This document shows positions 10,709 to 23,646 of a DNA stretch of 64,000 bases, in pieces (position 1 is the stretch's first letter; the number at the start of each line of letters is the position of its first letter). The stretch comes from Dryas octopetala. Its lineage: Eukaryota > Streptophyta > Magnoliopsida > Rosales > Rosaceae. The stretch is from contig OY992838.1 in the NCBI GenBank assembly GCA_963921425.1, positions 10,354,001 to 10,418,000 of the forward strand, read 5' to 3'. Both the position numbers and the translations under genes were made by a program. A model generated the notes under the pieces. That model was not told where the DNA came from. It did no database searches and saw nothing but the letters and a program-made list of their open reading frames with translations.

Positions 10709-11439
10709 GGACAATAATCCCATGTAAAGTTATGAGTCAACTTATCTTAATGTTTAGATACTACAATTAAATTATACAATAGTTCAATCATGTTGCAACA
10801 ATGCTCTAGCTCCAATCCAATCCCAATCCAATCTTAAATAATAATCCAATCCAGTAGAGCATTTTAAACGGAATAATTTTTTAGTGTGATTGAATTATCA
10901 CATGTGTTACTAATTTACTAATTTTATAATGCATATATATATATGTATGTTAAAAATATAAATGCGTCGTCCACGTATTTATGTTATAACACGTGAATAA
11001 ATAAAATTATACAAAAAAAAAATTTTAAGAGTACTTATATGTTGTCAATGTCAGGTATAATGGCACACGGATTATTAGGATGGTATAAAAGCAATCTGCA
11101 TGCTGATGAGAATTAATACAGACCTGAGTTTTAAATCTGCAGCATTTTAGTCTTCTTTGATCGCTTTGCTGAGTTGATCATGTTTAAATGCAGGGAAACC
11201 AATTATCAAGTTTTATATATATCAATGTCTTTGTCTTAAAAGTCCAAGTTTTCTAAGTTAACTATCTATAATCTATAGTTTCATGTACATTTTGTCATTT
11301 TCAAGCTAATAAAATTCATTAACTTACCCAATAAGACTTCAATGTAATCAAAGTTGCGTGCTTGAATTTGAATCCACCCTGCAAGCAATGATCTCTATCT
11401 CTTTCTATGCACTCTTCCAAGTAACGGCGACCTATTTTC

Positions 11440-11848
11440 AAAAGGACACTACTTGGGTCACCCCTCCCCCTAAAATAATAATTTCGGTAATGCCGACACA
11501 TGATCGAAACCGTTCACTTTTTAGATCATCTATTATAGATCATCTCTGCAAAAAATCAACTCAATCGGAAATCGTTTGATTATATAACTGTTGTTGATTA
11601 AATAGAAAAAATCAACGGTTTGGTCAAAAAATCACTCTTTAATTGAAAAATCATCAATTTTTCTACTTAATTGACAACAGTTATATAACAAAACGATTTC
11701 AGATTGATTTGATTTTTTACAGAGATGATCTATAATAGGTGATCTAAAAAGTGAACGGTTCCGATCATGCGCCGACATTACCGAAATTGTTATTTTGGGG
11801 GGAGGGGTGACCTTGGGGTACTCCCAAGGGGTGACCCAAATATTTTAC
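11440..11848. mobile_element. Palindromic MITE inserted only in unit 1
   Basis: Unit 0 has the uninterrupted site (about 1580: 'gacctattttccaaatat'). Here 409 bp are inserted, with 'ttttc' on both sides (11435-11439 and 11849-11853). The arms carry inverted 'ttgggtcacccc' blocks, 'accgttcactttttagatcat' and its inverse, and 'gcaaaaaatcaa' and its inverse, so the whole piece could fold on itself. No coding sequence. Confidence 0.75.
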
Positions 11849-12344
11849 TTTTCCAAATATATGCTAGACCATTAGTCGTATGTGTGGTTTGAACCTAATT
11901 GGATATATCATATAATTATTAAGATTACACAATATTGTATTCGAGGAGTCAAGGATTTGCTGGGAATTCTTGTTCGAAGAAGAGGCAGATCAAAACATGA
12001 TGCGGAAAAACCCAAATCGAGATCTACCAAATGGTGACGAACCAATTCGATCCTCTTTTTCCATTATGTCAGTAAACACAAAACAAGAAGCATTGTTAGC
12101 AGCGGGTGAAGTCTTTTATCCACTTTCACTTTCTTACATGTGACACTTTGCAAATAAAGTAAAAGATAATATGTAATATATCAAATAACTATAATATTGT
12201 GATTAATATTATGGTATTTGGGCCTAATTATATGGGTCTTAATAAGCCCAAATAAGATATAGAATTAGGTTAAGATGTATCCAGTACATGATATGAAACC
12301 TATGATGGGTAGGTTTCTAGCATATGACATCTATATAAGACAAG

Positions 12345-14246
12345 TGTCACACCCCGAACCTCGGTTATGCAATAGAGGCACCTATCTTGAATTCCCTAAG
12401 AGACTAATGTCACTCAATCAAGTGTTAATCCCCCAAGATACCCAAAATAGGTTAAGCTTTTTTAAAATAATGAGACTAGGTTAGATCAGAGATAATAAAT
12501 AGTGGAAAACATGTGAAATAAAAATAAGACTTCTTTATAAAACCAACTCTCAAGGTTATGGTAGTTCATTGCAGTCTTGAAGAATTAAATAAATTCGATA
12601 ATCAAAGTATGCAAACGTATAATCAAAGTAAATACTCAAAACTATCTCCAATCAAAAGAGGAAAAATCTACAAAATATACTCGACACGAGATATCAAGCA
12701 AATAACAACACCAATTGAATCCAGGAAGTTGACAAAACTCAAGATGCTGCTCTGCTTGACCATTGTCCAAGTTCGTCTTTTTACCATGCTCGTACCTATA
12801 AAAAACATTAAATAAATAAAGAACACAAAAACAATGTAGGGAGTAAGCATCTCATACGATCATAGCTTCCTTCAGGGGACATACCCTGCTAGGTTTGAAA
12901 ACCACAAAACCATTCATACTGAAAAACATAGTGAAAATCTTTTTCCATCGGATTCTTAAATCATCTAAAACAAGTTCTTCAAACATTTCATTTGAAATAC
13001 TTTCAAAACATTTTTATGACTCGGTTGTACAACAATTATGATTATAAACGTGTAAATTCATAATAATCATTCATAGTGAGAATACAATAACCACAAAGGT
13101 AGGGATTTGAGAACCGTACCATCTGCCAATTGATTGGTTATGAGCCCTGGATTCGCACAAGCACACGTCACACGTATTAGCTTGGCTAGGCACCCCATAA
13201 CTTTGACTGATCACTTCTAGAAGGTTTAGGGACTTGCACCCAGAGTCATGTGTGAACAACGCTACCCATACTCACAGATCATATCATGTTATAACAATTT
13301 AAAAATATATACACACACAAATTCCATAGTCAGGAATGTAGGATAAATTCCCTTACCTGAAATCTAATGCTCTTCACATATTTTCTTACATAGCCTATGC
13401 ATCCTCATCCATCTCGAATCCAACGCCTTCTTGTCATGTCACAAAGAAATCATTCGGTAACTGGTGTTCCTAGTGTCCGACAATACAACAACTTAGTCAA
13501 AAGTTAAGTTCAACACAATCTCGTTATAACTCATCATTTTAGGTCACACGTCCTTTAAGACTCTAGTCTTAAGTGGACTAAACTCTATTCTTTAGGGTTT
13601 CTAAGTTTCAAGTTAATTTTAAAGTCAAACCACTTGACTAATTGCATTGGTTTAAAGCGCTTTCACAAATTAATTTACGTTAGAATAATCAAACCTATGT
13701 ATTATCCAAGTATTTAATTAATTAGTATTTTTCCAAAATATTCCATTAATTAATCAAGTTTGAATAATATCTTAAATCCAATTTAATCTCTAAGTTAAGG
13801 TTAAAACTAATTTAATAGCTTAAATCCAAGTTAAGGTTACAACTAATCATGTTTAATTAACCAAATAAATTAAGCATTTACATCTCAAAAATAAACTTAG
13901 GCATGCTTAATTAATAAATAAATCATACTTAATTAATATAAGCATACAACCTAAAATTAAAGCTTAGGAAAAATAAATAAATCAGAAAAATAAATAAAAG
14001 ACTTACCCGGTTGTAGACCTCCAAAGTTAGACTCTACTCCTAAAAGCTCCTCCTCCTTGACAAACTCTCCAAAAGAAAACTTTTAAACTATGAGAATTTT
14101 CTTCTCTTTTGGTATATCTCTTCTTAAAGAGGCTTTTAAAGAACCAAAGAGGGAGTATCTCAAATTTCACTGGGTGATACAAGTAAAAATGAGGTATAAT
14201 GATCTCTAATTATAGACACAAGGGGGTGAAAGTTTCTCTAATTCTC
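12345..14246 (+). mobile_element. Truncated LTR (copy B) abutting ATL B
   Basis: Starts TGTCACACCCCGAACCTC and follows LTR D to the position just after its TATA-like box ('ctctaattatagac' at about 14204-14217; 'ctctatttatagg' in LTR D). It then stops at 14246 within 'ctaattct', next to ATL B upstream sequence. The retained part corresponds to the U3 promoter region. Confidence 0.75.
14204..14217 (+). promoter_or_regulatory. LTR-derived TATA-like box upstream of ATL B
   Basis: 'ctctaattatagac' corresponds to 'ctctatttatagg' in the complete LTR D (about 30666-30678). It lies about 370 bp before the ATL B start codon and points the same way. The TATA core is weakened by one T-to-A change relative to LTR D. 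Promoter activity is inferred from position and sequence only. Confidence 0.4.
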
Positions 14247-14572
14247 CAATTCCAACTGGCTACGTGGCAATCATCGATCATTATCATCATCCTCATGTTC
14301 GATGCCTGTTATACATAAATCCAAGATTCTTATACCAATTTTAATCTTCTAGTTTGTGGGCCTCACATCTCTCCATAGTCAACCCCCACAGCTACAACCC
14401 CACGACCCATTCAAAGCCCTTCCTTCTCTTCTCTTCTCTTTCTCTTCTCTTCTATCTTACCCACTCTCTCCAATCCCTTTTCTGCTTCTTCCTCATCTTT
14501 TCAATTCTGCTTCGCTTTTTTTTGCTTTTCAGGAACAACCAACCAAACCCACAAACACTCCCCTCAAAACTC

Positions 14573-14587
14573 ATGAACCCATCATGA
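14573..14587 (+). promoter_or_regulatory. Four-codon upstream ORF overlapping the ATL B start
   Basis: Identical in sequence and position to the one before ATL A: ATG to TGA, with its stop overlapping the main ATG at 14584. Confidence 0.6.
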
Positions 14588-15771
14588 CTCCATCTCACAA
14601 CTTCTTTTCAACCAATCATGTCCTCCTCTGGACGCTCAGCTTCCTCCTCCTCTCGCACTCAATCACCGCCCAGACCCAATCAGGGTTCCCACCGCAAGCC
14701 AACGGCCGACGGCCCGGATTCGACCTCAAGATGGCGGTGGTCATGGTGATCTTAGTAGTCGTCTTCTTCATACTGGGGTTTCTGTCCGTCTACACGCGCC
14801 AGTGCGCCCAGTCGCGCCTCCAAGGGCGCGTGGACCTCGCGCTCCGGAACAGCACTCGCGGGCTCGACCCGGCCGTCATCGAGACGTTCCCGACCTTCTT
14901 CTACTCCACGGTCAAGGGGCTCAAGCTCGGGCAGGACTCGCTCGAGTGCGCCGTCTGCCTCAACGAGTTCCAGGACGACGAAACGCTGCGTTTGATCCCC
15001 AAGTGCGACCACGTCTTCCACCCCGACTGCATCGACACGTGGCTCATCTCTCACTCCACGTGCCCGGTTTGTCGGGCCAACCTGGTACCCAAACCCGGAG
15101 AGCTCCCCTACACTCTGATTGAGCAGCTCGAAATGTATGACGACTCGATTGACGAACCGAGTCAACCTGAACGGGTATCCAGACCCGAACCGCAACAACT
15201 GCCGCCACGCCAAGTGTCAATCCGGATCGTGGATGATCAGATCAAAGAAGAAGCATCTCCCGGGGTTAAGTTGGGTCCGGCGGTCCCACCTAGGTCGAGA
15301 TCGACCGGGTTCAGACCACCGAGGTCAAGGTCAACGGGAATGCGTTTCACGAGAGTATTGTTTCCACGGTCACACTCGACGGGTCACTCGTTGGTTCAAC
15401 CCGGCGAGAATATTGAGAAGTTCACGCTACGGTTACCGGAGGAGGTACGGACTCAGCTGATGAACGCGGCGTTGACACGTGCCAGGAGTACCAGCGTGGC
15501 GTTTCCGAGAGCTGGGAGTACGAGAAGGGGTTATAGGAACGACAGCGGGCGTGGGAAGATCAACGGTTATGAGCGGTTTGATGCAAATTCGCGGTCGAAC
15601 CAGTGGACTTTCTCTATGATGCCGCCTTTCATATCTAGGACAGGTTCTGTTCGACAACATGTGCCTGATAATGACGAGGCAACTCCTTCGATGGCTGGTC
15701 CGTCGGGATCGAATAGATCACCGTCTGATCAACGTTCGTCTGATGCTTTACAGCGGGAAGGCCAGGTTTAA
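14584..15771 (+). CDS. ATL-type RING-H2 E3 ubiquitin ligase, copy B (ATL6/ATL31-like)
   Basis: Intronless, 395 residues, paralogue of copy A. Start chosen at the first in-frame ATG, which opens the signal peptide (1-29) shared with copy A. Membrane segment about 50-71, GLD box at 103-105, and RING-H2 ligands C122, C125, C141, H143, H146, C149, C160 and C163. It has the canonical CLNEF (Glu128) where copy A has Val. The C-terminal RSRSTG/RSHSTG blocks, the [11 protein letters not shown] block and a [12 protein letters not shown] block are conserved. Family role: membrane-bound E3 ligase passing ubiquitin from an E2 to substrates. Only about 340 bp of native upstream sequence is kept; before that lies a truncated LTR with its promoter region, so its expression may differ from copy A. 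The higher GC of the coding part is shared by both copies. Confidence 0.94.
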   Translation: MTPSHNFFSTNHVLLWTLSFLLLSHSITAQTQSGFPPQANGRRPGFDLKMAVVMVILVVVFFILGFLSVYTRQCAQSRLQGRVDLALRNSTRGLDPAVIETFPTFFYSTVKGLKLGQDSLECAVCLNEFQDDETLRLIPKCDHVFHPDCIDTWLISHSTCPVCRANLVPKPGELPYTLIEQLEMYDDSIDEPSQPERVSRPEPQQLPPRQVSIRIVDDQIKEEASPGVKLGPAVPPRSRSTGFRPPRSRSTGMRFTRVLFPRSHSTGHSLVQPGENIEKFTLRLPEEVRTQLMNAALTRARSTSVAFPRAGSTRRGYRNDSGRGKINGYERFDANSRSNQWTFSMMPPFISRTGSVRQHVPDNDEATPSMAGPSGSNRSPSDQRSSDALQREGQV

Positions 15772-16359
15772 AATATTGTTACAATTTAAACAAGTTTGAG
15801 ATATTTTGTGTACATATCTTTTCAATTTACTTTATTTTGTTTTGTGTTTTCATTTTTTTTAGAGCAAATCGGTGTAAGAAAATCGGTGTAAGAAAATTGT
15901 TTTAATAAAATACAATAGTAGTGATACAACACAGTTGCGTTATCAATTCGTAATATTTGAGAATTAATTATTGTTCTCTTAATCTTGATTTGGAAGTTTA
16001 TTCTTTGTCTCTGTTTATTCGGGGTTGGCCTTGTCTTTGCCTTCGGCCTTTTATGAAACCCAATGGTTAAGCCAGTAAACCACATCTCATAAGTTCATTT
16101 TTTATCAATAGTTTTATTTTTCATTTTTATGTAATAATATATCCAAGTGGCCAAGTGGCCACTACAGTTTGCATACCCTTAAAAAATTAATAAGTTTCAA
16201 TGAAATTAAATAGATTGATAGTGCAACTGATATTCCAGAATGGTTATTTCAAAAAATAAATGGTTTGGATTTTGAAATTATATTGTGCAGTACGCCGGTC
16301 TAATAGAATAGTTAGTTTTGTATTATCTTACTAACTATTTAGTTTTAGAGTATTCTTGC
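15772..16359. other. ATL B 3' flank
   Basis: From about 15860 this carries a block, also at 26340-26815, that is absent after ATL A. The block contains 'ggccttcggcctttt' and 'cccaatggttaagcc' and has no clear coding frame. After about 16250 the two copies diverge. No gene is seen. Confidence 0.55.
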
Positions 16360-17733
16360 ACATTATATATATATTAAAAATATAAATTCGTCGTCCACGT
16401 ATTCATGTTATAATACGTGAATAAATAAAATTATACAAAAAAAAAATTTAAAGAGTACCTATATGTTGTCAAAGTCAGGTATAATGACAGAAGGATTATT
16501 AGGATGGCATAAAAGCAATCTGCCTATTAATACAGATTACAGACCTGAGTTTTAAATCTGCAAATTAATTAAGGGTGGGCAGCGTTTTAGTCTTCTTTGA
16601 TCTCTTTGCTGAGTTGAGTTGATCATGTTTAAATGCAGGGAAACCAACCTTATCAAGTTTTATATATATCAATGTCATTGTCTTAAAAGTCCAAGTTTTC
16701 TAAGTTAACTATCTATAACCTTTAGTTTCATGTACATTTTGTCATTTTCAAGCTAATAAAAGTCATTAACCCAATAAGCTGACTTCAATGTAATCAAAGT
16801 TGCGTGCTTGAATTTGAATCCACCCTGCAAGCAATGATCACTGTCTCTTTCTATGCACTCTTCCAAGTAACGGCAAGCTATTTTCCAAATATATGCTAGA
16901 CCATTAGTTCGTACGTGTGGTTTGAACCTAATTTGATATATTATAAACTAAAAAAAATTAGTGTCTTGCTGGATTACTGAAAAACTATTAATATTTGATA
17001 TTTAATCTTAATTTTTTATATATTATATAATTATTAAGATTACACAATATTGTATTCGAGGAGTCAATGATTTGCTGAGAATTCTTGTTCGAAGAGGAGG
17101 CAGATCAAAATATGATGCGGAAAAACCCAAATTGAGATCTACCAAACGGTGATGAACCAATTCAATCCTCTTTTTCCATTATGTCAGTAAACACAAAACA
17201 AGAAGCATCGTTAGCAACGGGTGAAGTCTTTTATCCACTTTCACTTTCTTATATGTGACACTTTGCAAATAAAGTAAAAGATAATATATGTAATATATCC
17301 AAGGAATGAAATTTCGTTTTTTTGGGTCACCGAAATTTTATCACATACCCAATTATTTTCGGTAATTATTTCGGCGAAATTGGCGAAATTTCGCCGAAAT
17401 TTGGGGGCTGATTTCGGGAAAATTGGCAAAATCTTCGATCCGCCGCCGTGCGGGGTCGTCGAAGCCAGGGAAGCACATGGGCAGACTCACCGTGACGAGA
17501 GGAAGACAACCCAAGTGATGGGAGGTCGCGTCGTCGCCGGAAAAGTGAGATCGCCGTCGGAGCTCCAAGGATCGGCCTCAGCTGGTTCGCGACTCGGGGG
17601 AGGTTTCTGGGCTGCGCCGCCACCAGGGGGAGGAAGAAGGAAGAACGGCGAGGAGATCTGGGCCGGTCCCGTTGCCAGCCATGGCTGGACGCGCCGCCAC
17701 GCGCCGGTGGCAGGCGCGGCGAAGGTGAGGCAC

Positions 17734-17740
<7 letters not shown>

Positions 17741-17789
<49 letters not shown>
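17741..17789. repeat. (GA)n microsatellite
   Basis: About 24 uninterrupted GA repeats inside the cargo of hAT copy b. It produces the Arg-Glu repeat of the overlapping frame 17380-17943, which is not taken as a gene. Confidence 0.95.
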
Positions 17790-17791
<2 letters not shown>

Positions 17792-17814
17792 CAGGAGAGA
17801 GGAGAGAGAATGGG

Positions 17815-18153
17815 ATAAAAATCTGGTTTTTGGGTTTTAAAACCCCTTTTGTAAAAATTACAAAATTGCCCTTTACTTCAAATGTCCGTAACTTTCAAAC
17901 CATAACTCCGATCGACGCGTGCTACGTGTCTACGAACTCGTGAACTCGAGACCTATCCAACGTGCCCAAAGTCCGAATCAAAAGTCTACTAAATTTAAAA
18001 GTTAACTTTGAGTCAAGCCTAATTTAAAACAAAAATAATTAAATAATTAAAATTAAATTAAAACCTTTTTAAATTCCAAATAAATTCTCAAAATCCTTAA
18101 AATAAATTCTCAAAATATTTAAAATAATTATTTGGAAAATACAGGGTCTCACA
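17815..18153 (+). repeat. LTR-like 3' tail captured in hAT copy b
   Basis: AT-rich sequence with 'tccgtaactttcaaacc' and 'ataactccgatcgacg' blocks, ending in 'ggtctcaca' at 18153, which resembles the 3' end of a plant Ty3/Gypsy-type LTR. The first 80 bases of the window match part of it in inverse orientation. Confidence 0.45.
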
Positions 18154-18902
18154 GAAAAGGGGCTGGGAGGGGCTGGGTGAGGGGGGGTGTGTCGGGGATG
18201 GACTGGGTTGGGGGGAGAGAGGCAGGGGGCTGGTGCTTGGTGGGGAAGAATACCCTAAAGGGCCTAAATCATAATATCTTATACCATATGGTCCATATCT
18301 TAAAGAACATACAGTATATAGAGTTTAGTGCATAGATTATAGAGTATAAAGAGTATTAAAATATATAGAGTATATAGGGTTTAGTATTAGGGTTAGTGTA
18401 TAAATTATAGAGTATAAAGAATATACTGATTTCATTATTCATTATACTAATTTTGTTTAACAGTTTTTGCCTCCAACGCGCATTATATTCATCTTATATC
18501 ACATGAAACCTATTATATAATTTGGTTTCTTCAATGTTTTTTATTAATATAGTAGATAATATGTTAAATAAACATATGGTCAAGTTTCATTCAAAATTTC
18601 CATATTTTGATAACAATTTCCGTCGTTTTTATCTAATTTTATCGAAATCGAAATTTTAATCGAAATTTCCACGAAAATTTCCGTCGAAATTTCCATCGAA
18701 AATTTCCTCGAAACCGAAATTTTACTCCTTGAATATATCAAATAACTATAATATTGTGATTAATATTATGGTATTTGGGCCTAATTATATGAGTCTTAAT
18801 AAAGCCCAAATAAAATATAGAATTAGATTAAAATGTATCCAGTACATGACATGAAACCTATGATGGGTAGGTTTCTAGCATATGACATCTATATAAGATA
18901 AG

Positions 18903-19353
18903 TGTCACACCCCAAATCTCGGTTATGCAACAGAGGTACCTATCTTGAATTCCCCAAGAGACTAATGTCACTCAATCAAGTGTTAATCCCTCAAGATATC
19001 CAAAATAGACTATTTTTTTTTTTAAATAATGGGACTGGGTTGGATCAGAGATAATAAATAGTGGAAAACATGAGAAATAAAAATAAGACTTCTTTATAAA
19101 ACCAACCTCCAAGGTTACGGTACTTCATTGCAGCCTTGAAGAATTAAATAAATTCGAAATATATAGAAAGCATAGAATAAAAGTTTCAAAACTATGCAAA
19201 CGTATAATCAAAGTAAATACTCAAAACTATCTCCAATCAATAGAGGAAAAATCAACAAAATATACTCGACACGAGATATCAATCAAATAACAACACCAAT
19301 TGAATCCAGGAAGTCTCTGCTCGACCATTGTCCAAATTCGTCTCTTTACCATC
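18903..19353 (+). mobile_element. Truncated LTR (copy C)
   Basis: Starts TGTCACACCCCAAATCTC directly after 'ataag' and follows LTR D until it is interrupted by a CACTA terminus at 19354. The rest of this LTR is missing. Confidence 0.75.
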
Positions 19354-19680
19354 ACTACACCAAAATGGAGCTTCCACGGCGGGCGTTGCATGCCGTAAAT
19401 TGATATTTACGGCGTGCTGCTGTGTGCCGTTGAAGCGCATGCCGTGAAAAGTCTATACTTATAATGGCGTGCAATATAAGCCGTAAATATAAACAAAACA
19501 CGTCATAAATAACGATCTTTCACGTTTAAGATTACAATTTACGACATGATATGCACGCCGTAATTAGTCTACATATTACGGCTTACATTTACACGCCGTC
19601 TTTCAGTTATTTACGACATGATCTGCACGCCGTAATTATTCTACATATTACGGCTTACATTTTGAACGCCGTCTTTGAGT
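19354..19680. repeat. CACTA subterminal repeat array
   Basis: Many copies of 'ttacggc' and 'gccgtaa' in both orientations, including two nearly identical blocks of about 60-70 bp (around 19540-19605 and 19612-19675) spanning 'acgacatgat', 'gcacgccgtaatta' and 'acatattacggcttacatt'. Confidence 0.85.
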
Positions 19681-19689
19681 TTTTTTTTT

Positions 19690-21290
19690 TTTTTTGCTTA
19701 TTTATACATATGCAACTTAATTTCTATCTAGCTTCATACACCTGCCATTTAATTTTACCAAATAAAATACTGCATCAAGATAAATGTAAGAGAAATACAC
19801 ACTTCATTCAAATTATGATAATCAATTCCAAATACAAAGTCACATTTTTAAGAGTTAGAAATTAAAGAGTAAATAACAAAATGCAAGCCAAAACAAGATA
19901 TATTTCATAAGTACCAAGAGTTCCTAACTATATATGCTGCCCTGATTGATATAAAAAAAGGTGCAATAAACTAGCCTCCCATACAGCCATATATTGGATC
20001 CACCAACAAAATGTTGACATTCCCTTTAACTACTCTAGGAACCTCATCTCGTACCTGAAAATAATTATTAGAATAGTGAGAAGTTTAGCATAATGTATGA
20101 CATCAAGTAATAAAAATTAAGTTTAGACTTGAAAGGAAAAATTAAGTAAATCCATGCTCCAACCCCAATTAGCTGTAGTACTCAGTTATGATTAATACAT
20201 TTGGAAACAAATGCAGTGCCAAAAAGAAAATAGGTTAATCTAGAAACATATCATTGTGGCACTTGATATTTTATCAGTAATGGATCCTATAAATGAAAGA
20301 AAGATGTTACAGTAGTTAGTAAGAACATCATCTCAACCAAATATACCACAGCTTGAGCAAATATGCATAACAATCAGGAAAAACAATCCATTCAAAACAA
20401 AAGTCAAAGATTATGCAGCCAAACCCAAGAAAGATAGAAAACAAAAAGATAAGGCAAAAGAAAAAAACCCAGAATTGATGAACTAGTAGCCAAACTCAAA
20501 ATTAAGTGTAATTAGAATCAAATCTACAAGCAGCTCAAATAGAAAGTTGAAAATTATTGCTTCCATCTCCTGGACATCAGCCAAAGTAAAAACATATGAA
20601 TGTAATACAGGGACTTGTATTTAGTTTCACTGAATCTAAAAATCAATTTGGCATGCATCTCCCGATACACAAAAAACAGATGAATGTAATACAGGGAAAC
20701 AGATGAAATTGATATTTAGCTTCAATAATACATGAACTTGTGTTTACTTCTCAAATATGCAGCCCCCTTCATCGCCCATTCACTTTGCCTCCATGCCATC
20801 ATTAGCTCAGGTTTTGAAGTAGGTAGAGGATGCAGTAAAAGACAATAAGATGAACATGGTACTTTATTATTTAAATTGCAGTGAGAATTGACAAGAATCT
20901 GAGCAAGCGTTTGGGGCAAGGAGTTTTGCCAAATGAATTTATAAGAAAATAAAGCTCTAGTTTTAAAAATAAAATAAAATTGACCAATAGTTTGTGAAGG
21001 GGTGATTTTTTGGATTTTATAGAGATCCTATTATTGAAAGATTACTCAATTGGATTGAAGTTTATAAATAAAATTGAAATTATAAACTTTGGTGTTAAAT
21101 TACTGTTTTAAATTGCAAAATTATATGGGTATGGTGAAATAGAATTGGTTCAAAGTCTGTACGCAATAATTAATGCATGTGTATGCAAAAGCTAAAGCTT
21201 GGTATTATCACATATCATCCTATCTTACAACATTCCATAAAGCTATTAAGTAAATTAAGTAAAGAAAAAAGAATGTACCTCGAAAATGTG
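19690..21290. other. CACTA interior without recognised gene
   Basis: AT-rich DNA between the subterminal repeats and the last exon of the TNPA-like gene. A possible terminal exon or 3' UTR could lie here. No frame has recognisable family features. Confidence 0.5.
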
Positions 21291-21296
21291 AGACTA

Positions 21297-23278
21297 ATAT
21301 ACTTTGATATACTTTATTGGCCACGCAATTGTACTTCCTAATGCTTCACGAAGAAGAAAGAACTCACGTGTTGGTCGATATAGAGCCACACTATCATCTA
21401 ACACATCATTCACCCAAACTTTCCAGCACTCATGGCCAAGAGGCACATGATGGACCAATATAGTGGGATCCTTGGATGCAATTTCACCAATTGCAACAAC
21501 TTCATTTGTCCCAAGCCAACTTAACAACTTGCACTTTGTATTCTCAAGATGATCAGAACATAGAACAGCTGCATTTTTCTTTTGTTTGCTTTGTGCTGTA
21601 TTATTTGCAGAATGTTGAACACTTGGATTTGTTGTCTGTTTTCTTTGTGATGCCTCATTAGCAGAATGTTGAACACTTGTGTTTTCTTTTTGCTGTAACA
21701 ATGCTTAAGACATCAATTAAACCAAATTTTAACACAAATCTAATATGAACAAAATGAAATCATTATGTTTATCCTCGTTACTTACAGTGTTAATCCCCCC
21801 TTTGTCTAACTTAGAAATAAGATCTCGCATCTGATTTTTCAAGTCATGCATCTCATTCTCCAATTTATTGAACTTATCATGCATATGTGTTTGACCTTCC
21901 ACCTTTGAAATGGTTGCCCCAAATCCAAGCCCTCTTAGTCTTCCTCGTGGGTCAGGACCAAGTACTTTTGTAAGGGCATCATCTTTAATAGAGCATTTCT
22001 CCAAGTCTGCTGCCTTGTATTTTTTCACTTTTTGCTTCAAGTACATAATTGAAAATATAAATATAAATATAAATAGAAAAATAAAAATTTAACCATAAAC
22101 ATAAAAGTATACAGCAGATAATTTTTTACCACTATCTCTGGATCCTCAACTTCTTCATCCTCATTATTTTTCTTCGTTTCATAACCACGGATCCAGACAT
22201 CAACCCTTGAAATTGCATCTGGTGTTTCACTTTCTTGTCGCTATAAAATAACAAGTAGAGATAACCTAATGCTAATATTACATTGCAGACTTTCTCACAG
22301 GACAAAATTCATATGAAATTAAAAAAGATTTTACCATTTCCTCTTCCAAACGAGCAAAGCTTTTACGGCTTGTCCTATGCACTAAAGTTTGTTTTGCCCT
22401 CATCCTTTTGAATCTTTCACATTTTTCCTATGAAAAAAATATATAAATAACTAGTTAGTATAAAAAAACAAATAGAATGTTGGAGAATATTGGCTGAAAA
22501 CAGTAGATAGCCCACAAGTATACTTGAAAGAAAATGTCAAAAACCATTACCCTGAATGTTGTAGAGGTTCGTTTTTTGACAAAAGATTGCCATTCCTCCA
22601 TGGAGTGAATGTTATCTGGTTTGAGGAGGGCAGCAGCACGTTGTAGGCCGACCACTTTAGCTTGCTGCATCACTTCTTTAATTAATAAGGATCGAAAATC
22701 TCTCCAATGCTTCTTCAACTTTTGAAATGTATATTTCTTGTGGCATTCCTCAATAGCGACTTTTTGCTGCACCAAAAAAAAATGTATACAAAGTAAAATT
22801 AGAGTGAAATTATAGATAAATTATTCAATGTGAATGTGGGAAATATATTTCTCTACAATACCGTGATATGCTCCCATATTTGATTTCTAAATTCTTGTGA
22901 AAGGTCCTTCCAATTCTCCAATGTCACTGGCAGTAGCTCTCTTGCTGTGGTACCAAGGAATGAAGCAAATTTTGCTACATCACCTCTATATGGTTGGCCA
23001 GAATAATTGAACTCCACTATAAGACGAGACGTTTTTGCTTTTCCTTTGCTAAGATTCACCATTTTTGTCTTTCCCCTAGGCTTTTTCTTTGATATTTCAG
23101 GGTTAGATTCATCTTGAATTTCTGGATTATTAGGTACTTCATTAGGTGAAACCGTTAGTGGAGAATTAGACCCTCCACCTAATATTCGTAAGGGTTCATT
23201 CCCTTGTTGCATGGCTGTAGCTATAGCAGCTAACTGTTGCTTTTTCCCTCTCTTAGCTCCTTTTTTTGAAGACTTCAT
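21297..23278 (-). CDS. TNPA-like protein of the CACTA element (plant Ptta/En/Spm transposase family)
   Basis: Spliced minus-strand gene. Exon 1 is 22862-23278, starting MKSSKKGAKRGKKQQ with a basic nuclear-type N-terminus and ending in an IWEHIT block. Exon 2 is about 22551-22766 (IEECHKKYTFQKLKKHWRDF). A short exon near 22335-22425 encodes RTSRKSFARLEEEM. Others lie near 22140-22240, 21790-22040 (GPDPRGRLRGLGFGA and a coiled-coil LENEMHDLKNQMRDL) and 21297-21695, with a C-terminal domain around the GHECWKVWV block. The order matches plant En/Spm second proteins that bind the subterminal repeats. The three small middle and last exon borders were not all resolved. No stop was seen inside the main exons, so it may be intact. 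Confidence 0.75.
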
Positions 23279-23646
23279 AGAACATACAAAAAAAATTTAT
23301 AAGAATAACAAGCCCAACAAATAAAAAAGTTTATAAGAATAACAAGCACAACAAATAAAAAAATTGTTTTAAAAAAACATAATTTGAAATGTATATGACA
23401 TATTAAATGAGAAATAGGTCGAAGCTTACTTCCCCAGCCATTACTTAAGACCTTAAACAAGTCTGACCTGCAGTGCACAATGTAGGTCCAATTAGCAATG
23501 GCAAATGTAATATAAACAAAAATTAGTAGAGGTATATATGCAAATGAAAGAAAGTTACAGGGAATTATATATACAAATGAAAGAAAGCTACAGGAACCCA
23601 GAAAGAAAGCTATAGGAAGTAGCTCATGCACGCTCTGTTACTAGTG

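Larger units (their letters stand above)
10709..14246. repeat. Tandem unit 1: flank and LTR following ATL A
   Basis: Collinear with unit 0 (860-5199) but without the hAT at 1873-3580, and with a MITE at 11440-11848. The part before the LTR ends at 12344. The LTR section ends at 14246, in direct contact with the conserved upstream sequence of ATL B. Confidence 0.85.
17300..18731. mobile_element. Non-autonomous hAT element, copy b (inverted)
   Basis: Flanked by 8-bp duplications 'aatatatc' (17292-17299 and 18732-18739). The empty site is visible in unit 1 (about 12176: 'gtaatatatcaaataac'). Ends are CAAGGAATGAAATTTCG and its near-inverse. The right part (about 18340-18731) is the reverse complement of the left part of copy a, so it lies in the opposite orientation. 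Its middle differs from copies a and c: GC-rich sequence (17430-17735), a GA microsatellite, an LTR-like tail ending 'acagggtctcaca' at 18153, and a G-rich block (18154-18245). Confidence 0.85.
16360..18902. repeat. Tandem unit 2: pre-LTR flank following ATL B
   Basis: Collinear with 1084-1864 plus 3589-3792 of unit 0, interrupted by the hAT at 17300-18731. Around 16948-17017 it keeps a short remnant of the 455-469 bp element found complete at 27881-28335. Confidence 0.75.

Noticed and set aside
17380-17943. 187-codon frame in hAT copy b
   Set aside because: Includes a GA microsatellite and an LTR-like tail; the frame is accidental.
23275-23631. 118-codon minus-strand frame between the CACTA genes
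   Set aside because: Falls between the stop of the transposase (23647) and the start of the TNPA-like gene (23278); hydrophobic AT-rich spacer without family features.
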